From contig OZ023196.1 of the NCBI GenBank assembly GCA_963995505.1, forward strand, positions 11,281,106-11,345,105: a stretch of DNA of 64,000 nt, given 5' to 3'. Shown one piece after another: positions 1-10,183 of this stretch. The notes beneath the pieces are model-generated. The model did no database searches and was not told where the DNA came from. It saw only the letters and a list, made by a program, of their open reading frames with translations. Source of the stretch: Hypericum androsaemum (taxonomy: Eukaryota > Streptophyta > Magnoliopsida > Malpighiales > Hypericaceae). Within the stretch, counting starts at the first letter, position 1. Every line of letters starts with the position of its first letter. Made by a program: the position numbers and the translations under genes.

Positions 1-1454
1 TACATGTTACAAAGAATATCTACTTATAAGATAATGGTTGCTCAAACTATTCAAAGAGAAGCTCCTTGCTTCGTTTTACAACTTGTGGCACTCAGATTCA
101 AAATATCGGTTAACTAGTCAAAAGAACATAAACTACTATCATTACCAACCTATTTAGCATGTGAATATGTCTTAGGAAACATAAAACTTTATTTTTTTCT
201 AATTGTTCTCGATTTATTACATTATGATCTAATCTAAATCAAATCCAAAATTTATTAATTCTTCTTACCAATTAAGTAACGTCTTTAGCTGCTGCTTCTT
301 ATTATTATTTATTTATTTATTTTAAACATCACCTTAAATTTCCAATACAAACAACCCACCCTTCCCTAATTGCCGTCCAAAATAGATTAACTTTATCTGA
401 TTATTGACTACAAGTTATCTATCCATCATGTATTTCTATCTTCACCAATATCTTCATTAAACATATTCAATTTCCAATCAAATCTAATTTTAATTCTCAA
501 TTTGTTTATATCTTTCCTTTCTCCGTAACCTTGAGATTTAATATCATTGTTTCCTTATTTAATTTATCCTACTTGTTACTGGTAATTACTCAAAAATTAA
601 CACCCCGCAAAATTTTATCATCCCTATATTTCTTTATTTAATTTGGATTGTGAACATGAAGAGCACCACTTGCTTCTTCCAATTTTATAAACCGACTATG
701 CATATCTCATCTCCCCCACTTTATATTCTTGTTGAGGATTATGCTTTAGGCAATAAAATTAAGCTTACCTCTTTCTGGTTTTTCTTGTGCGACAACTACT
801 TCTTTCGGTTTCTTTTTTTATATTTCTTACGTCTGTTCATATTTTGGTCCAGGTTTAGAAGGATTGATGAAACTGAGTAATTTATATTGCTCACAACTTG
901 TTTCCACCGCCTCAAAGTTACCTTTATCTTTGTTTACTTGCTGTCAATTCTTAAATTCAGCCACGTTTCACTATTGTTTTTTTAACTTCAAGTTGCCACG
1001 TCTCCTTTCCTTTTATTTAAGCTTATGCTATTCTAATTCATTAATCTTTATTTATAAAAAGTGTACGTCCATATCTATATAAATTAATTTATTCATGAAA
1101 TTAACATACCAAACTATCATAATATGTAATTAGAATTATCGGATTGACGATTAAATTAAATTTCACCTACATGAAATAAACTTAATCGATGTAAATTATA
1201 TCTAACTACAATTTTGAAATATTTCTAATACTGACGAAATCAGACATATATCAGAGTATCTTAAATTCTTGATTTGTTTCGGCCAGATTATTTCATAAAT
1301 CACAAAACTCAAAACACAAAGTTATAGATCTAGATGTTATAAATCCACACAAATTGAAATCACCTAATTTTAAGTCCGGATGAGAAACCTACGCCTATTT
1401 TACCACACGACGATGGACTATGCCTAAACCCTTCTAAAACCAACCTTATTATGT
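1..1454. other. AT-rich intergenic DNA, no gene seen
   Basis: I see no recognisable coding, RNA or transposon feature here. The short open frames on the + strand (650-880 and 864-1082) are rich in Phe, Leu, Tyr and Ser, as expected for chance translation of T-rich DNA. Confidence 0.6.
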
Positions 1455-3693
1455 TGTAACCAATTCGGTTGAAGGGTGAGGGTATCACACTACGGCAGGA
1501 AGCCAAGTGAGAGGCCGAGCAAGAAGCCTAAGGCGAGAAGTCGAGTGAGAGGCCGAGCGAGAAGCCTAAGGTGGGAAGCCGAAGGTGGGAGGCCGAAGGC
1601 GAGAGGCTACAAAGGCGGGAGGCCGAACTTGATCCTTATAGGCAGGAGGATCCCGCCAACAGGTTGGAACCCATCCGTAGCAACAAGGCGGAAGGATCCC
1701 GCCATCGGGCTACCCATCCGTGGGAAGGTCCTGCTTATGGGTTTGGCATTTCCGTATCCCGCCATCGGGCTAGAGCCCGTTTGTAGCGACAAGGCAGAAG
1801 GATCCTGCCATTAGGCTAGAGCCCATTTGTAACGGCAAAGCGGGAGGATCCCGCCATCGGGCATTTAAGGCAGGAGGATCCCGCTTACGGGCTTGACTAT
1901 TCTGCCCTAGGGCCTAGGCGGGAAGGTGATTTCGGGTTCGAAGGTGGAAAGGCTCGGTTCGCAGAAAGTCCATTTGGCCTATTAAGGCAGGAAGCCTTCT
2001 GACGTGCATTGCTTCGGGCTCGTGTAGGGGTGAGCAAATGGGATCGGTATTCGGGATATCCCAAAATAATTTCGGTATTCAGGAATTCGGGATCAGGATT
2101 TTGGTATTCGGGAGTTAATTCGGTAAGGTTTTTGAGAAAATTTTGGTAATTTTGGTATTCGGGATCAGTTCGGTATATACCGGTATTATTTCGGTAATAC
2201 CGAAAATCCTGAAGTACTAAAATATAAGTTTACCAACCTATAAATATAATGAAAAAATCACACCCCCACCCATTTCCCACTTCCAGAAACACACGACCCC
2301 TTCTCTCATCCTCCTCCTCCTCTCCTCTCCTCTCCCCCCTTCCTCCCTCTCTCAAACTTCAACCACGGCACCACCTCCTCCGGCCCTCCGCCCCCACCAC
2401 CCCTCCACCACCCGTCCTCCATCCCTCCGCCTCCACCACCTTCGGTCCTCCGCCCCCACCATCCCTCTCGGATTTGTTGCAAAAATAAATTAGGGTTTTA
2501 AAAATTGGGAGTTTTTCGAATTAATGTTTTACTAAGGATTTATAGATGTTGTTCTACTAGTAAAACCTTCCTTGACGAGGTCTGGGAGTTTCGGGCCAGA
2601 GCCGAAGTGGTTGCTTTCTTGGACAAGACCGGCGTCGAGATGTTCGTCATCGGCGACCACATTGAGGCAAGAACATGTATCCCTCTTCCTTTAACTCTCA
2701 TGTTTCCTTCGTTGATTGGGTGGCTTGTCTTCTCCCAGAAAGTCCAAGAAATTAATTTAATTTGCAATCATATTTTTTCCCCAAAAAATTCGGTATTTTC
2801 GGTATATCCCAAAATACCAAAATTTAATTCGGTATTATACCGAATACCGAATTAAATTTCGGGATAAGGATGAATTTTTTTAGCTATTCGGTATTTGAGA
2901 TATTCGGTATTCAGTATTCAGGATCGGGATATCCCGAATGCACACCCCTAGGCTCGTGTGACCCATTGGGCCGCTTGGCCGAGAATGGAGGCAGTAGGTA
3001 CCACCTTATCTGTGAAGGCGGGAAGGCGATTCCGGGAGTAGGTCCACTTTGGTTGAGGAGGCCGTCACCTTGAGCCCATTTTGGGATTCACTTTGAGCCT
3101 GGCGAGATGTCCATCTTGGGCGATGACGGACTTGAGACAGAATTTTGCGTGGAAGATTCAAGAAGGTCAAGTCGATGTATTTTTTTTAAGTTGAGCTGGG
3201 ATTCTCAATATTTGGCAACACTTGGTAAGTTGCTCTTTAGGCCACGATTGCTTGGTCGTCACGTTTTGAAGCTTCCTATTCGAGGACGGGATCTACTCAT
3301 TTAAGGAAGATGGCTTGTACTGAGCTGGGAGGATCCCGTCATATTATGAACAAATAACTTGAAGCGGATCTCTCGGGATTAAGACTTGGAGCCGAAGGTC
3401 TTGGAGGCGGTTTAGGATTTCCTATTCTGAAGGCGTGGAGGTTAGGTCAAGGCACTCTATATAAGGGGGACTCGGGCAAGGAAGACGATCATCACCAACA
3501 CATCAAACAACAACTATCTTTACTTTTTATCTTAGCTTAGCTCGTAGCCCGTAGTTCTTTTTTCTCCTTCTCCCTTAGATTGAACGTCTAAGGTTTACGC
3601 TTTTTCCTCTTTCCGTTAGTCCGACCTTGGGACGACCACTCCGAATCTATTTTGGATAGTCTTGATGTTCTTGTACCCACTTTTTCCGCAACA
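1455..3693 (+). repeat. GC-rich LTR-like repeat block, probably a solo LTR
   Basis: A GC-rich block sits in AT-rich surroundings. Positions 1478-1960 hold many degenerate repeats built on 'ggcgggaggatcccgcc' and 'atcgggctagagccc'. Near 3458-3470 there is a TATA-like 'ctatataaggggg', followed by an untranslated-looking C/T-rich stretch, the usual order of U3, R and U5 in a plant LTR. A hAT-like element at 2025-2950 splits the block. I found no second LTR, primer site or target duplication, so the boundaries are approximate and the solo-LTR reading is an inference. The open frames across the block reflect its repeat structure, not a gene. Confidence 0.5.
2025..2950. mobile_element. Non-autonomous hAT-like transposon (926 bp)
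   Basis: The left end reads TAGGGGTGAGCAAA. The right end, reverse-complemented, reads TAGGGGTGTGCATT. Both ends are flanked by the exact 8-bp duplication ggctcgtg at 2017-2024 and 2951-2958. An 8-bp duplication and this terminal type are diagnostic of the hAT superfamily. The subterminal DNA is full of 'ttcggtattcggga' repeats. There is no transposase. The centre (about 2250-2690) is C-rich and includes an exon-like stretch described in the findings. Confidence 0.9.
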
Positions 3694-4209
3694 CTTTCAT
3701 GTAATCTTAGGTACTCTCCATGATTAACAAATGAAGTAGCTAATTGGGTTGCCACTAGAATTAGAACTGGTCTTTGAGCTTCAAGTTCTTCTGTATCATG
3801 ACCTGCCTCCTTGAGAATCCATTACATCTATTTCAGTTTGGTTGTTTCTCAAAAAGAAAATGTCAATATTGAAAACTTGGACTCTTATGCGGGAGGTCGT
3901 AAATCACGAATAACTACAGTTTATAGTACTTATAAAAAAACTACAGTTTATATTTTTATTGAAGTTTTACATTGATGTTTAAATTAAAGAAATTGAATGC
4001 GAAATTTCGATTAATGAGACACATGATACATCGCATATAATATATAAATATTATGGCAAATTATGGTAGGGTCTATCGTGATTGGTAATATTTATGATAC
4101 GGTTTCTTTTTCTCAAAATATATTTTTTCATTCTCTTTGTTTGATTTTTATTTTTTTCGGATCGTTCGCTAACGTTATCGATCTATATATTATATATTAA
4201 TCATAAAAA
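3694..4209. other. Intergenic, nothing recognised
   Basis: AT-rich sequence without repeats or coding features that I can identify. Confidence 0.5.
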
Positions 4210-5570
4210 TACTATAAAAATAACCCGGTCTGAATGAGGTTGTGATTTGATCAGTAGACCATAGGTAAGACCATTTTTTAATACAAAGCGTTGGATAGAC
4301 GTAGGGTAGTCGTAAGGGACGTGCCTTGTGTTTAGTCGATCTTTCAAGGTCTTCTTCATTGCTTTAACTTGTAATTTCGTCGATCCAAATAGACCATTTT
4401 TTCTCTATCAAGTAAGGATCGAAGAAGTCGGAAAATAAAAATGTTAGAATTTTTTTATCTAACCCAAAGGCAATGAATAAGTAAATTTTTTATATTTATA
4501 AAGTAGTCTACTATTTTTGTACTAAGTAATGTGAGATATTCAACATGTCTCTCAAACGAGATCCATCGGGCTAAAATTTGCACGTACTTTGATTTCACCA
4601 ACATGTGATGAGATGGGTATCGTGCGAGCAAGTACGAGAATAACTCGTTCTGACTTAAAACCTTAAGAAAATAGATGGATAGGTAAAAAATTTCACACTT
4701 ATCAAATAATTCAACAATCTTGCTGTAATGTGTGATTCTCTGGGAAAAAAAAAAGAAGATCAAGGAAAGTCGATAGACATTCCTTGTGATTCTATTAATC
4801 GTATATGCAATTATAACAACCGCCATAATGACAAAATCTTTTTGCTTACTTTAAAGAGCAAAGGATTCTTTGATTTTGAATTACCCATAAGAAAGGACTA
4901 ATCAGAATTCTCTAGTCACTTTCATGGTTTGATTTAATTAATAAACTCAACTTTCCTTATCAAATCTTCAATACGAAAGGATCATGCACCGGCAATATTA
5001 CTTCTATATATCCCATACATGCATCCAAAAATCTCTCAAAAGTTTAAAATCCTCCACATGAAAAACTTCATCTCTAGAGATCTAGCCACCATCATCTCTT
5101 CTACAAAACATTTCCAAACCAATTCCTAAAATTCGATAAAGGACTTGGAAAACTAACAAAACATGGATGTTGCTGAGTTGGTGCCAGGGATGAAAATCTC
5201 AAGGAAATCTTCAGTTGGTTGCTCCTCACATTTCTCCTACCACAGAGGTCCTGAAGGGGTCCCATTCCAATGGGAGAGGCGGGCAGGAACACCAATAGAG
5301 CCACCGAAACAAGAAGTCCACCGGCCGCTTAGCCCTCCGCCCGCCATTCTTAGCTTGCGGCTACCTAAGCCATCGTTTGAGGTTGACAGAAAAGGTGGTT
5401 CTTTGCTGGGTTCGTTTAGGTTAAAATTCTGGAGACGTAAGAAAACCAGCCATGCAAGAAATGAGAGAATGAAAATAAATAAAAGGGTCGAGAGCAATAG
5501 TTCTGATAACGAGGAGGAGGAGTCCATGGAGTCCTCGAAGGATTCGAGCTTCTCCTCCTCCGGTGTATGA
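4210..5570. repeat. Segmental duplication, copy 1 (partner about 11870-13330)
   Basis: Stretches at 4285-4430 ('gccttgtgtttagtcgatct'), 4985-5165 ('catgcaccggc', 'catgcatccaaaaatct') and 5163-5570 reappear in the same order at 11940-12060, 12300-12490 and 12488-13290. This copy keeps an open reading frame. The partner does not. Confidence 0.85.
5163..5570 (+). CDS. Small plant-specific protein with a VPFxWE...GTP motif, function unknown
   Basis: An intronless frame of 135 aa. Around residues 30-45 it carries VPFQWERRAGTPIEPP. A proline-rich PLSPPPA segment follows (about 55-62), then a basic stretch (FWRRKK, about 90) and an acidic/serine-rich tail (SSDNEEEE...SSFSSSGV). The VPFxWE(x)xxGTP motif followed by PLSPPP is known from uncharacterised plant proteins related to the DUF688 group. 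No signal peptide or membrane segment is visible, so a soluble nuclear or cytosolic protein is likely but unproven. The ATG at 5163 is the first in frame, and a TATA-like 'ctatatat' lies about 155 bp upstream near 5004-5012. The duplicated copy at 12.5-13.3 kb is broken, and the contrast suggests this copy is the working one. Confidence 0.72.
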   Translation: MDVAELVPGMKISRKSSVGCSSHFSYHRGPEGVPFQWERRAGTPIEPPKQEVHRPLSPPPAILSLRLPKPSFEVDRKGGSLLGSFRLKFWRRKKTSHARNERMKINKRVESNSSDNEEEESMESSKDSSFSSSGV

Positions 5571-5935
5571 CCAAATGTTAAATGCGTACGTTATCGTTCA
5601 CAGTATTTCTTGCCGTCCTCTATGTTTGCAAATATTCAACTCTCATCCAGGATCCGCTCAACAGCAACTTTTGGAGGTGACTGTGAGCAGTTAGGTCTTG
5701 GACATATTCCTTGTACATCTGATTGACCAAACAGCCATTTTTGGTAACATGGTTGATCAAGGTAATAATATAACATCGTGTCGAAGTCTCGTCATCTAGA
5801 CACCGGTGTAGCCCCGTGTACAGCTTAAGTACTATTTCACGCCTCCGTCGTGGTTTTGCTAATAGTAAATTTCATTTTTTAACGAGTAAATTTTTATTTA
5901 TTCAAAACATAAATGCCAAAATAGTAAGTGATGAA
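5571..5935. other. 3' flank of the small gene, nothing recognised
   Basis: No further coding or repeat feature is visible between the stop codon and the direct repeat that begins near 5936. Confidence 0.5.
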
Positions 5936-7587
5936 GGGGAGTACATGGATAGACAATTACGAATTCGATGATTTCGTAGAATACTGGAAACGGGCTATAG
6001 TCTCAATTTATTATTTCTACGAATACTGAAAAGTGATAAAAAAATAGGAAAAATCTTAGATTTTTATTTATCAAATTCTACCAAGTAAAATATTAAAGAA
6101 TATGTCATATTTATAAAGAACCAAAAGAAACGTATTAACTAGAATAATATTATAAATCAAATTCATAATAATAATCTAAAGCATAAAGATAATTAATAAA
6201 TATATATCTATCCTTATCTCAATCTCTCCTGGTTGGAGAAATTCGTCCTCGAATTTGGTGTGGTCGACCAATTTGAGATCTTCGTACTCTTGAACACTTT
6301 CGAGCGATGCGGTGACACTTGATATCTTCCATCCTAACAGAACAAACACTTGGAAATCAAGTAACCACAAACATTCTCCAGATGAAAGACCACAAACCCT
6401 TAACATATGTGAACTTATCAACTTCGAGAAAGTCAATATGATCGACAGAATCAACTTCATAATCATGGGCAACTTGGAGTAAAAGCACATTCAGCAACTC
6501 ACGAGCAACAACTTCTTCAACCTCGTCCTCCTCACCGGGGTAGGAGTCATAAATTGCTGCACCAAATAAGTTCTTCAGGTTGTGGAGAATGTTGACTCTT
6601 CGAGGTCCCAGCCATCAGCTGCTTCAAATCTTCCAAATTAGCTTGTATCTCTTCTAATTTCTCGATCAGTAATTGATGATTAAATTATTCCCAAAAGCGA
6701 CGGTGTTTGTCATCAACAGCATTCCAAATTTTGTAAGCATGTCGGAAAAATAACTCATAAATTATTTTCTCTTTCATTTTACGCCATCAAGAAATTTTTT
6801 GCTTGCCGCATCATTTTCGTTGAAGATTTAAATCAGACCACTGATGCATAAGATCACCTTGCAATCGTTGTTTGACAAATTTGACTTTTTTCAGCTCGGC
6901 AAACTTGTGAACATCAAAGTATATCTCTACTTTAACAAGCCACTTAATGAAATCTCTTGTCAAAATTTCCCAATCAAACTCAGAAATATCCTCCAAAGTA
7001 GGAATATGCATTTTGAAATATCTCCCTAAAAGGAGAAATCTGCAATTTTTGAAAAGTTGCTTGGACCAAACTGTAGTTTTCCCTGCTTGCAAATTACGAA
7101 GAAATCATTAGTCTCTGCAGAAATTCTCAAAAAGTCCACACAACTCAAGAATATTACTAAAAGGTCCTCTAACTTCTGTCAATTGCAATCTAGACTCAAA
7201 TTCTCAATTCACGAACCCTAATTAGAGTAAAAGGGCCAGATACCAAACGAGTAACCACCACAAGGGGCGGCGGAGACCGTGGCAGGGGCGAGATTGGAGG
7301 CCGACCACCGGGAGTACGTAGATAGACAACCATGAATATGTTGATTCCGCAAAATACTGGAAATGAGCTATAGTCTCAATCCGTTGATTCTACGAATACT
7401 ATAAAGCAACATAAAAACAGGACAACCCCTAAATTTTTATTTATCAAATTCAACCAACTAAAATATTAAAGAATATGTCCTATTTATAAAGAACCAAAAG
7501 AAACGTATTAACTAAAATCATACCATAAATCAAATTCAAAATAATAATCTAAAGTATAAAGATAATCAATAAATATATCTCTATTAG
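5936..7587 (-). mobile_element. Small deleted LTR retrotransposon (direct repeats of about 275 bp)
   Basis: Two direct repeats, about 5936-6209 and 7310-7586, share long matches such as 'aaaatattaaagaatatgtc' and 'aaagaaccaaaagaaacgta'. Between them, on the minus strand, lie a gag-like stretch (6790-7092) and, next to the left repeat, a segment reading FEDEFLQPGE that resembles the end of gypsy polyproteins. A purine-rich tract borders the left repeat on the minus strand. This fits a minus-strand gypsy element with most of pol deleted. I could not find a clean primer-binding site or target duplication, so the exact ends are uncertain. Confidence 0.6.
6790..7092 (-). pseudogene. Gypsy-type Gag fragment
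   Basis: The minus-strand translation contains ILTRDFIKWLVKVEIYFDV and then VKQRLQGDLMHQWSDL, matching the order of the retrotransposon Gag core (a W-E motif, then an R-L-x-G-x-A-x-x-W-like motif). In-frame stops follow ('LQRK*CGKQKIS*WR'). It lies between the two direct repeats of the small LTR element and is not a functional gene. Confidence 0.6.
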
Positions 7588-8225
7588 TAAGTAATTAAAT
7601 TTACCGTTTGTTACATTGTTTTATGTTCATGAGCACAATTCTCCTAGGAAAGCAAAAGGAAAAATCTATTCAAGAAGTCATGCTAATTAGATAGATATTA
7701 TTTTGAGATTAATCTATAGACAGCCATAATTTTCCAATTAAGCCCCATTCGTTTGGTCAGCCACATGAAGGAGATTTTCCAAAAGGGCCAATCTTTCGGT
7801 TAAGTTTGTTAATCTTTATCATGATTTTGCTAATCTTGAATGTAAGTTTTTTGGGCCGAGTACATATTAGGGTCATCGTGATACCAGGCCCATTTCCGGT
7901 AGAGTTTGTTAATCCCCTTCCAGGCACATCTTTCTCAGCCCATCATTACCCCACCTCAGCTCATCCCCTTCCAAGTTATCAGAGAATCGGTAACTTCGAA
8001 ACTCAACTTCAGGCGTTCTTGAATGTTTGGACACCTGAGTTATCTGTTTCAGCGCCGCGGATTGGGTACGGAAGTGGAAAAGTTTATGTGCCGTGCGGAG
8101 CCATGTAACGTCATCCACATGTCAATAGTCCAGATCAAACGCTGACATGCCCCGCGTGTTCAAAGTGGCATTTAGGTATTTTCTTTTTTTTTTTCTTCTA
8201 TTTTTAAGTTACATCAAATTTTTAA
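7588..8225. other. Intergenic, nothing recognised
   Basis: The open frame at 7806-8108 (+) has no recognisable domain and begins with a chance hydrophobic run. I do not support it as a gene. Confidence 0.5.
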
Positions 8226-9125
8226 GGATAATTACTGTCAGAACCCTGGTATTTGATAAAATAGACTCTGGAGACCCTATAGTTTGCCTACTGATTTTTT
8301 AGCTCCTGTAGTTTTATTTTTATTATACTCTGGAGTTCTTGGTGACGTCATCGAACATTTTTTTCATAGAAATGACTTTTATGCTCTTAAAAAAAATAAA
8401 AAAATATCATCCATCTCAATCGTCTTCTCTAGTAGAAAATTCCTGAATTTCTCTTCGCCCGGACGATTGGAGACTTGGACGAGTTCATGATTGGAATCCG
8501 AAATCGGGTTTGGGCTATACGCGCTGGGGGTAGGATGGGGCAGGCGCTGGGAACGGTGGGTGGAGTGGGTGGTGGTGGAGTTTGGGAAGGGGGCAACGGT
8601 GGAGACGGCAGAGGTGGTGAGACGGACCGGGTTGATGTACCGACACCTGGCTACGGAGTGGAAGGTGGAGGGGGATGGGGTAGTTAAGGACCGTTTGATT
8701 CACCAAAGGAACATCGCGCTGGCGCACATCGAGAGGCATTGGTTGGAGGGGATCGCCTACTTCGCCGACGACGATAATGTTTCCTTTTTTGAACTAATTC
8801 ACCTACTTTGCTAATGAAGCATGATCTGATTTGGCGATTGGTTTAGATGTAGTAGGTTTCGATTTAGCTCAAGGATTGTCCAGCTTGATTAATTTTAGTT
8901 TTTCACGTTGGCGACGCAGAAGAGAAGAGAGGTGAGGTTGAAGATGAAACTTGAGTGCATACTAGTTTTTTTATGATTAAAAAATAATAAATTAATCACT
9001 AAAATCAGCGAGGGACCCGGGAGTATAATAAAAATCAAACTACAGGAGCTAAAAAATTAGTAGACAAACAAAAGGGTCCCCAGTGTCTATTTTATCAAAC
9101 ACCAAGGTTCTGACAGTAATTATCC
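8226..9125 (+). mobile_element. Pack-MULE-like TIR element (900 bp) carrying a GT43 gene fragment
   Basis: Long imperfect terminal inverted repeats (over 100 bp) pair GGATAATTACTGTCAGAACC on the left with its complement on the right. They include mirrored phrases 'ataaaatagac' and 'tttttagctcctgtagttt'. Inside is a GC-rich segment (8420-8815) quite unlike the AT-rich ends. It contains a recognisable fragment of a cellular gene (see the entry at 8490). No transposase is present. The flanking target duplication is not clear, being only T-rich on both sides. The ends resemble those of the elements at 10184, 35906 and 42772. Confidence 0.8.
8490..8815 (+). pseudogene. Captured fragment of a GT43 glycosyltransferase (IRX9-like)
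   Basis: The frame starting at 8491 contains TAEVVRRTGLMYRHL, then HQRNIALAHIERHWLEGIAY and FADDDNVSFFEL. This is the order and spacing of the plant family GT43 core: the 'ETAE..R.TGVMYRHL' strand, the 'HQRN.AL.HIE.H.LDGI' helix and the 'YFADDDN' metal/UDP-sugar motif. Plant GT43 proteins (IRX9, IRX9L, IRX14) act in Golgi xylan backbone synthesis, and the HQRN...HIE pattern best fits IRX9 and its paralogues. Only about 90 residues of a protein of roughly 350-400 aa are present. The frame ends soon after the DDDN motif in A/T-rich DNA. It lies wholly inside inverted repeats, so it is a transduplicated exon fragment, not a gene. Confidence 0.82.
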
Positions 9126-9179
9126 TTTTTTTATGTTCACTTATTTTTTTTCTCTTATTCTTTTATTGGAGAGCCATAA

Positions 9180-9845
9180 CTATTTAATCCGAAGTTCGAT
9201 TGAGATGATTCAAGCTGGCGTGCAAAGTTGAGACATATATCGACAACTTTGTAGTTTATGATTTTTCCAAATTCAAAGTGTAAGGATGTCAAAATCTTGT
9301 TTGAAGTCAAAAGCCGATCGAGTTATGGTTGATTGATTTCGGTTGGGAGCCACAAATTTTTATCCAGAGTCAAGTTGAGTTGATTCAGTGCATAGCTGAG
9401 ACATATATCTACAACTTTATAGTTTATAATATTTTCAAATTTGGAGTGTAAGGATGTCGAAAATTCATTTGAAGTCAAAAGCCGATTGAATTACGGTTGA
9501 CTAATTTTGGTTGGGGGCCACAAATTTTTCCTCTAAAGTTTGATTGAATGATTCAAATTGCTACGCAAAGCTGAGACGTATATCTATAACTTTTTAGTTC
9601 ATGACTTCTCCAAATTCAAAGTGTAAGGATGTCAAAATTTTATTTGAAATCAAGAGTCAACCGAGTTGCGGTGAAATAATTTAGGTTAGGGAGCCAAAAA
9701 TTCTTACTTCGGAGTCCGATTGAGGTGATTGAAATTGCTGTTCGAAGTTAAGACAAATATCTACAATTTTGTAGTTTATGACTTCTCCAAATTCGGAGTG
9801 TAAGGGTGTCAAAAATATGTTTGAAATTAATAGTCGACCGAGTTA
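9180..9845. repeat. Four-unit tandem array, unit about 175 bp
   Basis: Related units begin near 9197, 9373, 9541 and 9718 (spacing about 168-177 bp). Each carries in order 'gattgag.tgattcaa', '(c)aaagttgagacatatatc', 'tagtttatgac', 'tccaaattcaaagtgtaagg' and 'atgtcaaaa..ttgaagtcaa'. The units differ by scattered substitutions, so the array is old. Confidence 0.85.
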
Positions 9846-10085
9846 CAAGCTCAGGTTATGCCGAAGTTATGTCAAATGGAATGCCCAGTTTATATCAAAT
9901 GGCAGCCTGGTTATATGAAATGACATGCCCATGTTATGACAAATGGCATGTCAGGTTAATATTTAATAAAAATTATAATAAATTAAATAATTAATTAAAT
10001 AGCAAGTCCGTTTACAATTTAATGGCATATCTGGTTACGTAAAATGGCACGCCCGGTTATGATAAAATGACATAACCCGTTATAT
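9846..10085. repeat. Degenerate short tandem repeat around 'ggttatgacaaatggcatgcc'
   Basis: At least seven imperfect copies of a roughly 24-bp phrase, such as 'ttatgacaaatggcatg' and 'acgtaaaatggcacgcccgg', occur between 9850 and 10075. They are split by an AT-only stretch at 9960-10010. The block directly follows the ~175-bp array. Confidence 0.65.
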
Positions 10086-10183
10086 TAAAATAATTAATAT
10101 TAATTAATACTTATGGTAAAAAATTAAATAATATATCAGTTTGATTTGTTTTAGTATAATATACGAACAAGACAAAATAAAAA

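Noticed and set aside
1476..1814. Arg/Gly-rich open frame of 112 codons
   Set aside because: It arises from the GC-rich repeat units, and other frames in both directions are also open. No domain.
2249..2488. Pro/Ser-rich frame resembling an extensin
   Set aside because: Low-complexity C-rich DNA inside a hAT-like element. No signal peptide or conserved repeat.
4455..4826. 123-codon minus-strand frame
   Set aside because: Composition follows AT-rich DNA. No motif, no homologue recognised, and it overlaps the duplicated non-coding upstream block.
7806..8108. 100-codon plus-strand frame
   Set aside because: No recognisable domain, and it lies just outside the pack-MULE-like element. Likely chance.
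9180..9845. CRISPR-like array
   Set aside because: Units are about 175 bp of diverged tandem repeat with no short conserved repeats and unique spacers, in plant DNA.
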